A DNA stretch of 64,000 nt from Terriglobia bacterium (GCA_020072785.1 JAIQGG010000001.1:620001-684000), one strand, 5' to 3'; counted from the stretch's first letter, positions 1 to 8,669 are shown. A program made the numbers and translations. Notes: a model not told the origin generated them from the sequence alone.

Positions 1-92
1 GGCGCAGGAACCGGACCCGCAGCCGGCACTAAATCCCGGGGCGGTGAGACGGCCAATGGGCGTCTTGCTGCAGCCGGCAGGAGGTAGGACCC
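1..92. other. upstream flank and tonB ribosome binding site
   Basis: No complete gene can be read here. One frame stays open into the tonB start and could be the tail of an upstream gene, but it is too short to name. A strong Shine-Dalgarno AGGAGGT at 79-85 lies 7 nt before the tonB ATG and fixes that start. Confidence 0.5.
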
Positions 93-824
93 ATGTTTGA
101 AGATCTGGTCGAATGTGGTGCAAGCGCGAAAAAGACCAACAAGAAGTGGACGGTTATCGTGTCCATGATCTTCCAGTTGGCCGTGTTGGGCATCCTCATT
201 CTCATTCCGCTGATCTACACGGAAGCGCTGCCCAAGACCATGATGGCGACACTGCTGGTGGCCCCGCCACCGCCGCCACCGCCACCGCCGCCTCCCGCGG
301 CAGCGGCAGTCGTCAAGGTCCGGCCGGTGCAGCACATGATTCAGGCCGGTAAACTGATGCAGCCCAAGGCCATCCCGAAAGAGGTCAAGATCATCAAGGA
401 AGAAGAGATGCCGGATATTGGCGCGGGCGTCACGGGTGGCGTGCCCGGTGGCGTCCCCGGCGGGCAGATGGGCGGGGTGATCGGCGGGGTGATCGGCGGC
501 GTGGGTGGTCCTCCTCCGCCGAAGCCGGTGCAGCAGCGCATCCGCCAGGGCGGCAACGTGACTGCCGCGATGATCCTGAATCGAGTGCAGCCTCTCTATC
601 CTCCGCTGGCGCGCCAGACGCGCATCCAGGGGACGGTCAAGCTGCACGCGATTATTGCCAAAGACGGTTCCGTGCAGCAGTTGGAAGTGGTTTCCGGGCA
701 TCCGCTGCTGGTGCAGGCGGCGCTGGATGCTGTGCGGCAGTGGCGGTATAAGCCTACCCTGCTCAACGGTGAGCCGGTCGAAGTAGACACGACGGTGGAT
801 GTGATTTTCTCTCTGAACCAGTAG
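93..824 (+). CDS. tonB: TonB-family energy transducer
   Basis: The 243-residue protein has a short cytoplasmic N-terminus, one membrane segment (about residues 21-42), an alanine/proline-rich periplasmic linker beginning with an 11-proline run near residue 58, a Gly-Val-Pro-Gly-Gly type repeat stretch (about 113-140), and a C-terminal TonB domain (about 165-242) with YPPLARQTRIQGTV and QWRYKPTLLNGEPVEV. Family knowledge: TonB couples the inner-membrane proton motive force, harvested by ExbB/ExbD, to outer-membrane TonB-dependent transporters. It is the first gene of a co-directional tonB-exbB-exbD-exbD-TPR cluster, so co-expression is likely. The proline-plus-glycine linker probably spans the periplasm. 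Identity is secure; which receptors it serves cannot be told. Confidence 0.93.
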   Translation: MFEDLVECGASAKKTNKKWTVIVSMIFQLAVLGILILIPLIYTEALPKTMMATLLVAPPPPPPPPPPPAAAAVVKVRPVQHMIQAGKLMQPKAIPKEVKIIKEEEMPDIGAGVTGGVPGGVPGGQMGGVIGGVIGGVGGPPPPKPVQQRIRQGGNVTAAMILNRVQPLYPPLARQTRIQGTVKLHAIIAKDGSVQQLEVVSGHPLLVQAALDAVRQWRYKPTLLNGEPVEVDTTVDVIFSLNQ

Positions 825-905
825 TCGGGGCGGGCGTGCCGAGGGTGGACCTGAGCGCGCCTGTTCGCAATACGGATATTGTAAACACACTTAAGGAGCA
901 AACGA

Positions 906-1625
906 ATGGTAGCCACTTTGTATGTATATGGGTTCATGTTGCTGCAGACCGCATCAACATGGGACCTGCGCACGATGTTGTCCACGATGGGGACTTTGGC
1001 GCGTATCGTCGTGCTGATTCTCTTCATCCTTTCCATTTACTCGTTCGGCGTGATGATTGACCGCGCGCTGATGTACAGCGCCGCGCGCAAGCAGTCGCGC
1101 GTGTTCGTTCAGCAGGTTGCCGGCGCGCTGCGCGAGGGCAAGCTGGATGAAGCGATCTCCATCGCCGAGCGCAACAAGAAGAGCCACATCGCCAAGGTAG
1201 TGGCGACGGGCCTTTCGGAATTTCAGTCCGCTTCCCAGCAGGTCTCGGACGCCGAAGTGATCGACGCGGCCAAGCGCGGCTTGGAGCGTTCGGTGGCCAT
1301 CGTGCACGCCGAGATGAAGCGGGGCCTTTCCGCACTGGCCACCATCGGTTCGACGGCTCCCTTCGTCGGCCTGTTCGGCACGGTCGCCGGCATCATCAAC
1401 GCCTTCAAGGGCATTCAGGCTGAAAAGGCCACCGGTCTGTCGGCCGTCGCCGGCGGTATCGCGGAAGCCCTGGTGACCACGGCCTTCGGTCTGCTCGTCG
1501 CCGTTCCGGCCGTCTGGGCCTACAACTACTTCACCAACAAAGTCGAAGCCTTCGACGTGGAGATGGACAACTCCTCGATGGAGTTGATCAACTACTTCAT
1601 CCTGCGGCGGGGCGGAAAGAAGTAA
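906..1625 (+). CDS. exbB: MotA/TolQ/ExbB proton channel family protein
   Basis: This is a 239-residue inner-membrane protein with a first membrane helix around residues 30-52 and two further helices in the C-terminal half. It carries the family signature region around IGSTAPFVGLFGTVAGI followed by AVAGGIAEALVTTAFGLLVA. It forms the pentameric proton channel that powers TonB together with ExbD. The start is supported by AAGGAG at 893-898, 7 nt before ATG. It is separated from the next gene (ExbD) by 3 nt, so the two are surely co-translated. TolQ or MotA are family alternatives, but the adjacent tonB and two exbD genes make ExbB the best call. Confidence 0.92.
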   Translation: MVATLYVYGFMLLQTASTWDLRTMLSTMGTLARIVVLILFILSIYSFGVMIDRALMYSAARKQSRVFVQQVAGALREGKLDEAISIAERNKKSHIAKVVATGLSEFQSASQQVSDAEVIDAAKRGLERSVAIVHAEMKRGLSALATIGSTAPFVGLFGTVAGIINAFKGIQAEKATGLSAVAGGIAEALVTTAFGLLVAVPAVWAYNYFTNKVEAFDVEMDNSSMELINYFILRRGGKK

Positions 1626-1628
1626 CTC

Positions 1629-2075
1629 ATGGCTTACAAGCCCAAGGCAGGGCCGCAGATGTCCACGCCCAACGTGATTCCCATGGCGGACATCATGCTG
1701 GTGCTGTTGATCATCTTCATGGTGGTTACGCCCATGCTCCAGAAGGGTATGTCCGTGGATATGGCCAAGACCCGCACTTCCAAGGACATGCCCGATGCGG
1801 ACAAGGACGATGCCATCATCGTGGCCGTCACCAAGAACGGAGATCTCTTCCTGGGCACCACGAAAATCGCCAAGGAAGACCTCGCCGGGCAGATCAAGGA
1901 TCGCATCGCCAACCGTCTGGACAAGACGGTCTTCGTTAAGAGCGATGCCCGGGCCAAGTACAAAAACGTGGTCGCGGCGGTGGATGAGATCCGTTCCGCC
2001 GGCGTGGACACGCTGGGCCTGCTGACCGAAAAGATCACCGCTCCGGAACGGCCCGGAACTCCCCCCGCCAGCTGA
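1629..2075 (+). CDS. exbD: ExbD/TolR family biopolymer transport protein (first copy)
   Basis: The 148-residue protein has the usual ExbD plan: a short N-terminus (TPNVIPMADIMLVLLIIFMV) leading into a single membrane helix with the conserved membrane aspartate in PMADIMLVLL (the proton-carrying residue in ExbD/TolR), then a periplasmic domain. It starts 3 nt after exbB. The C-terminal end GTDTL-like segment (SAGVDTLGLLTEKI) matches the usual ExbD closing strand. It partners ExbB and TonB. It is one of two different exbD genes in the cluster, an arrangement often seen in Acidobacteriota and relatives; the two probably form a heterodimer, which is inference. Confidence 0.92.
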   Translation: MAYKPKAGPQMSTPNVIPMADIMLVLLIIFMVVTPMLQKGMSVDMAKTRTSKDMPDADKDDAIIVAVTKNGDLFLGTTKIAKEDLAGQIKDRIANRLDKTVFVKSDARAKYKNVVAAVDEIRSAGVDTLGLLTEKITAPERPGTPPAS

Positions 2076-2131
2076 GGGGGCGCTGTACGACAGTTCGTGG
2101 GAAGGTCCATTCGTTTGCAAGTGTGCAACAG

Positions 2132-2160
2132 GCCGCGCCGGAGAGTGGCTCCGGCGCGGC
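2132..2160 (+). other. 12-bp perfect hairpin between the two exbD genes
   Basis: GCCGCGCCGGAG (2132-2143) and CTCCGGCGCGGC (2149-2160) are perfectly complementary around a 5-nt loop. No U-tract follows, so it is not a classical terminator. It sits in the only long gap (133 nt) of an otherwise tight operon. A role in mRNA processing or 3'-end protection that sets exbB/exbD stoichiometry is an inference. Confidence 0.6.
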
Positions 2161-2208
2161 TGAACAGCCGGGTTCCGCAAAGACGCGCCGGCTGACAGGA
2201 GACCCGCA

Positions 2209-2637
2209 ATGGGAATGCAGGTAGGAGAAAGCAAAGGCGCATTAGCGGACATGAACGTTGTCCCGCTCATCGACATCCTCCTGGTGCTGATCATCATCTT
2301 CATGGTGATCACGCCGTTGACGCCGAAGGGCATGGACACGCTCGTGCCGCAGCCGCCGCCGAAAGATCAGGTGGTGAACCCGGATATAGAGCAAAAGACC
2401 GTCGTGGTCCAGGTCGAGCTCAACAACAAGCTGAAGATCAACAACGAAGACACCAACTGGGAGGGCCTGGAGCCGCGCCTGGAAACGATCTTCAAGGAGC
2501 GCGCCGAGAAGGTGGCCTTCGTCAAGGGCGATGACGACGTCATGTTTGAGCAGGTAGCGCGTGCCATCGACCTCATGCGCAGCGCCGGCATTGACAAGGT
2601 TGGACTGATCACGGCCAAGATCGAAGCCGGCCAGTAG
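2209..2637 (+). CDS. exbD: ExbD/TolR family biopolymer transport protein (second copy)
   Basis: A 142-residue ExbD paralogue: cytoplasmic tail, then membrane helix with the conserved aspartate (NVVPLIDILLVLIIIFMVIT), then a periplasmic domain ending SAGIDKVGLITAKI. It resembles the first exbD in topology but differs clearly in sequence (PLID in place of PMAD before the helix, different periplasmic core), so this is not a recent duplication. A Shine-Dalgarno-like CAGGAGAC lies just upstream of ATG 2209. It is separated from the first exbD by 133 nt holding a strong hairpin, so its expression level may be set separately from exbB and the first exbD. Confidence 0.92.
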   Translation: MGMQVGESKGALADMNVVPLIDILLVLIIIFMVITPLTPKGMDTLVPQPPPKDQVVNPDIEQKTVVVQVELNNKLKINNEDTNWEGLEPRLETIFKERAEKVAFVKGDDDVMFEQVARAIDLMRSAGIDKVGLITAKIEAGQ

Positions 2638-2746
2638 AAGTTCCGTTACGGACGACTCCGGATGGACCGCTTTTGCGATCACTACCGGATGAAAACGCGC
2701 CGCCCGCTGGGGCGCCAAAAAAAATTACGCAGGGATGGTTGCTCCG

Positions 2747-3598
2747 ATGAAGCTCACTGAATGGGTTCGGATAGGCCGCCGCGCAACGGTGCTTGCAGCT
2801 CTGGTGTTTTTCGCCATGGGCACGGCGGGTTGCAACAAATTGAAGGCTCGCGACCTCCTCAACAAGGGCGTCGCCTCCTTCAAGGCCGGCCAGTACGATG
2901 CGGCCATCGAGCAGTTCAAGCAGGCCAAGGAAGCGGACCCCACGCTGTTGAACGCCCGCCTGTACCTGGCCACCGCCTATGCCAGCACCTATATTCCCGG
3001 CGCTCCCTCGGATGAGAACGTCAACCGAGGCAAGCAGGCGATCTCCGAATATCAGCAGGTCCTGGATATCAACCCGAACAATCTCAGCGCCATCGACGGC
3101 ATCGGCTCGATCCTCTTCCAGATGGCCGGCCAGCCCTACGACCCCAAGAAATTCGAGGAGTCCAAGAGCTTTCATCAGAAGCACATCCAGATCAAGCCCG
3201 ACGATCCCGAGCCGTACTACTGGGTCGGCGTGATCGACTGGACCTTGGCCTTCCGCGCCAACGCCGAGATGCGCGCCACCTACAACCGCGACAACGTCCG
3301 GAAGCAGATCAAGGATACCGATCCCCTGCCCCCAGCCATCCGCCAGGATTACGCCAGCAAGTATGCCACCATGATCGACGAGGGAATCAAGAGCCTGCAA
3401 CAGGCCAGCACGCTGCGCGCCGACTATGACGACGCATTGGCCTATCTCAACCTGCTCTATCGCCGCAAGGCGGACGTGGTGGAGACCGAACAGGAGCGCG
3501 ACGACCTGCTCAAGCAGGCCGACGATCTGGTGGACAAGGTCAAGGAAATCAAACAGAGGAAGCTGGACCAGCAGTCGCAGCAGTCGCCTGCTTCCTGA
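2747..3598 (+). CDS. TPR-repeat lipoprotein of the Ton cluster
   Basis: A basic n-region and hydrophobic stretch end in a lipobox (MGTAGC), so this is a predicted lipoprotein of about 283 residues. ATG 2747 gives a normal-length signal; an in-frame ATG at 2735 would add four residues and is equally possible. After the cysteine come tetratricopeptide-like units: one around LLNKGVASFKAGQYDAAIEQ, one around QAISEYQQVLDINPNNLSAI, one around the QIKPDDPEPYYWVGVIDW segment, and a last one before a charged coiled-coil-like tail. TPR proteins act as protein-protein scaffolds. Its position as last gene of the tonB-exb operon, ahead of a strong terminator, suggests a periplasmic role linked to Ton complexes, but no function is demonstrated. 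Confidence 0.8.
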   Translation: MKLTEWVRIGRRATVLAALVFFAMGTAGCNKLKARDLLNKGVASFKAGQYDAAIEQFKQAKEADPTLLNARLYLATAYASTYIPGAPSDENVNRGKQAISEYQQVLDINPNNLSAIDGIGSILFQMAGQPYDPKKFEESKSFHQKHIQIKPDDPEPYYWVGVIDWTLAFRANAEMRATYNRDNVRKQIKDTDPLPPAIRQDYASKYATMIDEGIKSLQQASTLRADYDDALAYLNLLYRRKADVVETEQERDDLLKQADDLVDKVKEIKQRKLDQQSQQSPAS

Positions 3599-3622
3599 GG
3601 CACGTCCAGAAACGCAGTCTTG

Positions 3623-3657
3623 CCGGGGCGCGGTAACTCGCGCCCCGGTTTGTTTTT
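3623..3657 (+). terminator. rho-independent terminator of the Ton operon
   Basis: A 10-bp GC stem CCGGGGCGCG / CGCGCCCCGG (3623-3632 with 3639-3648) is followed directly by TTTGTTTTT. It lies 24 nt after the TPR gene stop and ahead of the rel promoter. Confidence 0.9.
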
Positions 3658-3688
3658 CAGCACAGCTTTGCGTTTCCCCGCCTTCGCT

Positions 3689-3717
3689 TCGACTCTCCTG
3701 TCTTCTCGGCGTAGAAT
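3689..3717 (+). promoter_or_regulatory. sigma-70-type promoter of rel
   Basis: TCGACT (3689-3694), 17-bp spacer, TAGAAT (3712-3717). The rel ATG lies 8 nt after the -10 box, so the transcript would begin at or next to the start codon. An AGGAG abuts the ATG directly, too close to work as a Shine-Dalgarno. Confidence 0.6.
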
Positions 3718-3725
3718 AAAAGGAG

Positions 3726-5945
3726 ATGCCTGGCCTTCACAATCCGCTGGTCAACTTCACCCGGGACCGCACCGCCCGGCAGCTTGAATTGCGTTTTGAA
3801 GAGTTGCTCCAGAAGCTGCGCAGAAACCGTCCGGGAGAGGACGCCGAGCTGGTGCGCCGCGCCTACGAGCTGGCCAGCCGCCAGCACAAGTCCCAGACTC
3901 GCCAGTCGGGCGAGCCCTACCTCTCGCATCCTCTTGAGGTGGCGCACATTCTGGCCGACCTGCGCATGGACGCCACCACCCTGGCGGCGGCTCTGCTGCA
4001 CGACGTCGTCGAAGACACGAAGTTGCCCCTGGCCAAACTCGCCGAACTCTTCGGGGAAGAGACGGCGCGGCTCGTCGAGGGCGTCACTAAGATCGGCCGT
4101 CTCGATCTGCTGGCCCCGGAAGCCCGCCAGGCCGAAAACGTCCGCAAGATGCTCCTGGCCATGGTCAACGACGTGCGCGTGGTCCTGGTCAAGCTGGCCG
4201 ACCGCCTGCACAACATGCGCACCCTCGAGTATCTCGATCCCGAGAAGCAGAAGCGCATCGCCCGCGAGACCCTGGAGCTCTACGCCCCTATCGCCCACCG
4301 CCTGGGCATGAGCGTGCTCCGCGGTGAGCTGGAGGACCTGGCCTTTCCGCACCTTGAGCCGGACGCCTATCTGGAGCTGCAGAAGGAAGTGGCGGAGAAG
4401 AGCAAGGCGCACCAGAAATTTCTGGACGAAGTGCAGGACACCATTCGCAAGAAGCTGGTTGCCAACGGCATCCCCGCGGAGGTCGAGGGGCGGGTGAAGG
4501 GCCTCTACTCGCTGCATCGCAAGAGCCTGCGCCAGCAGCGGCCCCTCGAGCAGATCTACGACTGGCTGGCAGTCCGCGTCCTCACCGACACCGAGCGCAA
4601 CTGCTATGCGGCACTCGGCGTCGTCCACCAGATCTGGCGGCCGGTGCCCGGGCGCTTCAAGGACTACATCGCCATGCCGCGCCCCAATCTCTACCAGTCC
4701 CTGCATACCACCTTGATCCATGGCGGGCAGCCCTTCGAGGTGCAGATCCGCACGCAGGAAATGCACCGCATCGCCGAGGAAGGCGTCGCCGCGCACTGGA
4801 AATACAAGGACGGCAAGAGCGTCTCCGACGCCGACGATCGGCGCATCGGCTGGATGCGCCAATTGCTGGAGTGGACGCAGGAGATGCAGGAACCCGGCGA
4901 ATTTCTCTCCACGCTGAAGATGGATCTTTCCCCGGTCGAGGTCTACGCCTTTACCCCCAAGGGGCGTGTGCTGGAGTTGCCGCGTGGGGCCACGCCGGTG
5001 GACTTCGCCTACACCGTGCACACCGAGATCGGCCACCAGTGCGTGGGCGCCAAGGTCAATGGGCAGATGGTCTCCCTGCGCCACGAGATCGCCAACGGCG
5101 ACGTCATTGAGGTCCTCACCCAGAAGGGGCACACCCCCAGCCGCGACTGGCTCAGCTTCGTCAAGACCTCGCGCGCCAAGAGCAAGATCCGCCACTGGGT
5201 GAGCGTGCAGGAGCGTGCCGAAGCCATGGACATCGGCCGGCGCCTGCTCGAGAAGGAGGCGCGCCAGTTTGGACGCAGCCTGAGGAAAATCAGCGCGGAG
5301 GATCTGGCGCGCGCGGCGTCGGACTGCGGAGCCGGCGGCCGCCCCGAGGATCTCTTCGCCGCCGTCGGCTTCGGAAGATTTTCCGCGCGTCATGTGATCG
5401 CGCGGATTCTCGGCGAACCGCCTCCGGCCGCGGTGCCCGCTCTGGAAGACACCGCGGCGCCGCTGGTCAAGACCGTCAAGCGCATGCTCGGCATGGACGA
5501 GTCCCCGTTGGTCGTGCGCGGCCAGGACGACCTGCTGGTCTTTCGCGCCAAGTGCTGCAACCCGATTCCCGGCGACGAGATCAGCGGTTACATCACCCGC
5601 GGCCGCGGCGTGGCCGTGCATAACCGCGCCTGTCCCAACGTGCAGAACCTGCTCTACCAGTCCGAGCGGCGCATCGCCGTGGAGTGGGGCGGCGCCGGGA
5701 AAACCACCTTCCCGGTGCAGTTGCTGATCCGCACCAAGGACCGCCCCGGCGTGCTGGCCGAAGTCACCTCGGTCATCAGCGGCACGGGCACCAACATCCG
5801 CAACCTGGAGAGCCGGCCCGACGGCGCCAATGCGCGCATCGAGGCCAACCTGGACATTTCCGACCGCCGGCAGCTCGAGGGGATCCTGGCGAACATCAAG
5901 AAAATCGCCGGCGTGTTCCGTGTCGAGCGCGTCTACCGCGGCTGA
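3726..5945 (+). CDS. rel: bifunctional (p)ppGpp synthetase/hydrolase, Rel/SpoT type
   Basis: The 739-residue protein has the full long-RSH domain order. An N-terminal HD hydrolase carries an intact LLHDVVEDT (His-Asp near residues 92-93 and ED). The synthetase domain holds RVKGLYSLHRKS near residue 256, RFKDYIAMPRPNLYQSLHTT near 309 and EEGVAAHWKYK. TGS (about 400-460), a zinc-finger-like region with the cysteine pair in RAKCCNPIPGD, and a C-terminal ACT domain (about 660-739) follow. The RFKD motif is the RxKD form of bifunctional enzymes rather than the ExDD form of RelA. It makes and degrades the stringent alarmone on the ribosome and in the cytoplasm. It stands alone between a terminator and its own promoter. 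High certainty. Confidence 0.95.
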   Translation: MPGLHNPLVNFTRDRTARQLELRFEELLQKLRRNRPGEDAELVRRAYELASRQHKSQTRQSGEPYLSHPLEVAHILADLRMDATTLAAALLHDVVEDTKLPLAKLAELFGEETARLVEGVTKIGRLDLLAPEARQAENVRKMLLAMVNDVRVVLVKLADRLHNMRTLEYLDPEKQKRIARETLELYAPIAHRLGMSVLRGELEDLAFPHLEPDAYLELQKEVAEKSKAHQKFLDEVQDTIRKKLVANGIPAEVEGRVKGLYSLHRKSLRQQRPLEQIYDWLAVRVLTDTERNCYAALGVVHQIWRPVPGRFKDYIAMPRPNLYQSLHTTLIHGGQPFEVQIRTQEMHRIAEEGVAAHWKYKDGKSVSDADDRRIGWMRQLLEWTQEMQEPGEFLSTLKMDLSPVEVYAFTPKGRVLELPRGATPVDFAYTVHTEIGHQCVGAKVNGQMVSLRHEIANGDVIEVLTQKGHTPSRDWLSFVKTSRAKSKIRHWVSVQERAEAMDIGRRLLEKEARQFGRSLRKISAEDLARAASDCGAGGRPEDLFAAVGFGRFSARHVIARILGEPPPAAVPALEDTAAPLVKTVKRMLGMDESPLVVRGQDDLLVFRAKCCNPIPGDEISGYITRGRGVAVHNRACPNVQNLLYQSERRIAVEWGGAGKTTFPVQLLIRTKDRPGVLAEVTSVISGTGTNIRNLESRPDGANARIEANLDISDRRQLEGILANIKKIAGVFRVERVYRG

Positions 5946-5999
5946 CTTCTTCCAGGTATCCCACACAGCACACGGGAATCGTCTCCCGCTTCCAGCGGT

Positions 6000-6005
6000 T
6001 ACAAT
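6000..6005 (+). promoter_or_regulatory. -10 box (TACAAT) giving a leaderless transcript
   Basis: TACAAT ends 6 nt before ATG 6012; transcription would start essentially at the start codon. No clear -35 and no Shine-Dalgarno are seen. Confidence 0.5.
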
Positions 6006-6011
6006 GAGCTC

Positions 6012-6611
6012 ATGGGGCCACGCCTTCTTCTCTGCGCACTCTTACTCGCTTTTGCGGGGGGCTGCGGCCGTCATCCCCTCACCGATTACCGTGCTCTGGA
6101 TCAGGCCGGAATGTTTTTCGGAAAGGTGCAGGAGCTGAAGGCTCTGAACACCGACGACGAAGAAGTCGCGCAACTCGTGAAGCTCAAACGAGCCGGATTT
6201 TCCGACGACACCTGCGTCAGCGTGATCAGCGCGGCCCATGCCCACCAGCACACCTTCACCAGCTCCGATGCCATGATCAGTCTTGTCCGCGGCGGCTTCA
6301 GCGAACCGGAGATTTTGGAGATGGCGCAAACCGATCACATCGACACTCTGAGCCTCGATGCGGTCACCCTGCGCCTTACCGGCCTCTCCACCTCCTTCGT
6401 GCTGAACATTCTGCATCGCCGGGCCCAGGGTCTTCCGACGTTGTCCGGCGCGGCCATCGGCCACCTGAAAAACACGGGCCTCACCGAGAGCCAGATCCTC
6501 CAGCGCGTCAACGAAGGGATGACGGACGAGCAAGCCGAGCGCGAGAGCGTGGCGCGCGAGCGGGCCCGCAACCAGACCGGCTTTGTGCGCCACTACCGCC
6601 GCCGCCGCTGA
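6012..6611 (+). CDS. lipoprotein with four short helical repeats, unknown function
   Basis: I do not recognise a named family. The 199-residue product begins with a hydrophobic signal ending AFAGGC, a plausible lipobox, so it is probably a lipoprotein. The mature part carries four similar units of roughly 35-45 residues with a Gly-(Phe/Leu)-(Ser/Thr) turn inside a helix pair: LKRAGFSDDTCVSVI, LVRGGFSEPEILEMA, LRLTGLSTSFVLNIL and LKNTGLTESQILQRV. This looks like an alpha-helical repeat scaffold. The C-terminus is highly basic (HYRRRR). It has its own TACAAT box and probably leaderless mRNA, and it precedes a second lipoprotein. Confidence 0.65.
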   Translation: MGPRLLLCALLLAFAGGCGRHPLTDYRALDQAGMFFGKVQELKALNTDDEEVAQLVKLKRAGFSDDTCVSVISAAHAHQHTFTSSDAMISLVRGGFSEPEILEMAQTDHIDTLSLDAVTLRLTGLSTSFVLNILHRRAQGLPTLSGAAIGHLKNTGLTESQILQRVNEGMTDEQAERESVARERARNQTGFVRHYRRRR

Positions 6612-6673
6612 GCTCCCCCTGCTCCATGCGCACGCCCTCGCGACTTTTGCTTCCGCTGTCCGTCCGGGCTCGC

Positions 6674-6679
6674 TACAAT
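6674..6679 (+). promoter_or_regulatory. -10 box (TACAAT) deciding the start of the next gene
   Basis: TACAAT ends 9 nt before GTG 6689. The upstream in-frame ATG (6626) would place 21 poor residues across this promoter, so GTG 6689 is preferred. -35 is weak (TTCCGC at 17 bp). Confidence 0.5.
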
Positions 6680-6688
6680 CGTCCTAAC

Positions 6689-8152
6689 GTGCCCCCTTCG
6701 TGCCATCGCCGCCTGGCCATTTCCGCCGTGCTGCTTCTTGTGGCGCTGGGTGCCGGCGCTTGCGCCGTGCCCCTCGGCCCGGGCTATACCGTCGAAAAGC
6801 AGACCGTGCACGTTCATTTCGTTCCCGGCGCGCCGCGCATCGAAATCACCGCAGAGTTTTATCTCCTCAATACAGGCACGCGGCCCCTGGAGACCCTGGA
6901 AGTGCTCCTCCCCGAGCAACGCTACTTTCACGCGAGCGAATTGCGCTTTGCCCTGGACGGCGCGGCGTTGCCAGGCGCGGTCCGCATGGAAAACGGCAGC
7001 CGCATTGCGCAGTTGACGCTGCCCTCCGCCTGGGGTCTCCGCCAGCGCCACGCCCTGCAGTTCGCCTGTGACCTTCTGCGCCCCGATGCGTATCCCGCGC
7101 AGCTCGATTTTGCCTCCGATGCCTTCTATCTGCCCGCGGAAGACTGGGTCCCGCAGTTGCTCCCGTCCCCGGGACTTTTCGCCACCGGTGGCGACCCCCC
7201 GGCGCAGTGGGATCTGTTCGTGGGCGTGCCGCAGGGGTTCCTCGTGCATGCCAGCGGCCAGGAAGTGGGAAGAGTGCAGGCGGGTGAGGAAGTGCGCGTG
7301 CGTTTTGCGCAGCACGCGCGCGATCGCCACCCCTTTGTGGCCGCCGGCGCGTACCGCGAGAGCCAGATGAAGTCTGGCTCGCATCGCGTGCATTTCTGGA
7401 CCCGGGAAGCGCAGGACCCAGCCCGGCTGCAGAGCGTGGCGGACTCCCTCGCGCGCGCTCTCGACGCTTATGACGAGATGTTCGGCGAGCGCAAGGGCGG
7501 GCGGCACGTGTGGATCGTGGAGTGCCCCGGAATTTCGGGCTGCGCCCGCGCTACTGCGGAATATTTGCAGGCCGTGCATGGTCCCGGCGGCATCGCGGAG
7601 ACCGCCTTTCTGGATAGCGCCGTTCTCGGCCTCGCGCAGGAGCCGGCGGCGTTGGCCGCAGCCGCGGCGCCCCTGCTGGCCGTGAACTGGCTGGGCTATG
7701 GGCAGGATCCCGCCCCTGAGAAGCAGCAGGCTCCGCTTTCCGAGCTGCCCGCTTTCGCGGCGAACCTCGGCCGCGAAGCGGTGCAAGGGCCGCAGGCCCG
7801 GCAGGAGATAATTCGTTCCGTCCTGGCGGTCCTGCCGCGGCCACTCGCGGGGCGGCAAGTGCGGGAACACGAGCCGCGGCCGGAAAAAAGCCTGCTTTTC
7901 TTCTACGCCTTGCAGGATGAATTCGGTAAGGCCGCCCTCAACCGTGCCCTGCGTCACATGGTCCAGGCGCGGCGAGGCCGCGGCTTCGACCTGAACGATC
8001 TGATCGCGGCCCTCGAGCAGGAGACGCATCACAACGTCGCGGAGTTTGTGCGTCTGTGGATGAAGCACCCGGGCGTACCCGCCGGATTTCGCGCGCGCTA
8101 TGAAAGCCAGCCCGCGTCTGCAGCCACTTTTTCCAAGGAGAGCACACTATGA
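6689..8152 (+). CDS. M1-aminopeptidase-like lipoprotein lacking the HExxH motif
   Basis: The GTG start gives about 487 residues. A signal peptide ends in a lipobox-like GAGAC. The N-terminal half is a beta-rich domain ([20 protein letters not shown]) reminiscent of the M1 peptidase saddle domain. The middle ([20 protein letters not shown]) and the helical C-terminus ([35 protein letters not shown]) also look M1-like. Where M1 enzymes have HExxH, this protein reads [18 protein letters not shown], so it has no zinc site and is probably non-catalytic. The assignment rests on remote resemblance. Its stop overlaps the ridA start (ATGA), implying translational coupling. Confidence 0.55.
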   Translation: MPPSCHRRLAISAVLLLVALGAGACAVPLGPGYTVEKQTVHVHFVPGAPRIEITAEFYLLNTGTRPLETLEVLLPEQRYFHASELRFALDGAALPGAVRMENGSRIAQLTLPSAWGLRQRHALQFACDLLRPDAYPAQLDFASDAFYLPAEDWVPQLLPSPGLFATGGDPPAQWDLFVGVPQGFLVHASGQEVGRVQAGEEVRVRFAQHARDRHPFVAAGAYRESQMKSGSHRVHFWTREAQDPARLQSVADSLARALDAYDEMFGERKGGRHVWIVECPGISGCARATAEYLQAVHGPGGIAETAFLDSAVLGLAQEPAALAAAAAPLLAVNWLGYGQDPAPEKQQAPLSELPAFAANLGREAVQGPQARQEIIRSVLAVLPRPLAGRQVREHEPRPEKSLLFFYALQDEFGKAALNRALRHMVQARRGRGFDLNDLIAALEQETHHNVAEFVRLWMKHPGVPAGFRARYESQPASAATFSKESTL

Positions 8153-8526
8153 AAGATGTCGTTCTGACGGATCGCGGACCGAAGCCCATCGGACCTTATT
8201 CGCAGGCCAACAAGGCGAACGGATTCATCTTCGTTTCCGGCCAGGTGGCGCTGGACCCCAAAACCGGGGAGATGCTGGCTGGAGATATCAAGCAGCAGAC
8301 CCAACGCGTGATGGAAAACCTCAAGGGGATCGTGGAGGCGGCGGGCACGAAGATGCAGCACATCGTCAAAATCACGGTCTATCTGAAGGACCTGAATGAT
8401 TTTGAGGCGATGAACGAAGTTTACGGCCAGTACTTTCCGCTGGCCCCGCCAGCGCGTTCGACCGTCCAGGTGGTGCGGCTGCCCAAGGACGCGCTCGTCG
8501 AAATCGACGCGATCGCCACGACCTAG
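8149..8526 (+). CDS. ridA: RidA family enamine/imine deaminase
   Basis: A 125-residue protein of standard RidA (YjgF/YER057c/UK114) length with [19 protein letters not shown] at the N-terminus, the conserved [20 protein letters not shown] near the C-terminus (substrate arginine in ARST) and a terminal glutamate-containing IDAIA. RidA hydrolyses reactive 2-aminoacrylate and related imines to 2-oxo acids, protecting PLP enzymes. Its ATG overlaps the stop of the upstream lipoprotein gene by 4 nt, and AAGGAG (about 8137) gives a fair ribosome site. Why a cytosolic RidA is coupled to an exported protein is unclear. Confidence 0.93.
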   Translation: MKDVVLTDRGPKPIGPYSQANKANGFIFVSGQVALDPKTGEMLAGDIKQQTQRVMENLKGIVEAAGTKMQHIVKITVYLKDLNDFEAMNEVYGQYFPLAPPARSTVQVVRLPKDALVEIDAIATT

Positions 8527-8602
8527 CCAGGCGGCCGGGAACCGCTGAAGAGAAGCCGCCTGCCGGAAGCAACGTGGGGATGCGCACCGCTGCGGATCTT
8601 GC

Positions 8603-8642
8603 AAAAAAGCCCACGCGGGCAATCCCCGCGTGGGCTTTTTTT
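8603..8642. terminator. bidirectional terminator between ridA and the FecR-like gene
   Basis: An 11-bp perfect stem GCCCACGCGGG / CCCGCGTGGGC (8609-8619, 8625-8635) is flanked by six A residues on the left and seven T residues on the right, so it works in both directions between convergent genes. Confidence 0.92.
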
Positions 8643-8669
8643 AAGATGCTGAAAGGAATTTCAAAAACG

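Noticed and set aside
954-2339. Long minus-strand frame opposite exbB/exbD
   Set aside because: Low-complexity His/Gly/Asp-rich translation with no domain; it is the antisense shadow of well-identified genes.
3657-5966. 769-codon minus-strand frame opposite rel
   Set aside because: It mirrors the rel gene exactly, has no ribosome site or family motif, and results from high GC codon usage.
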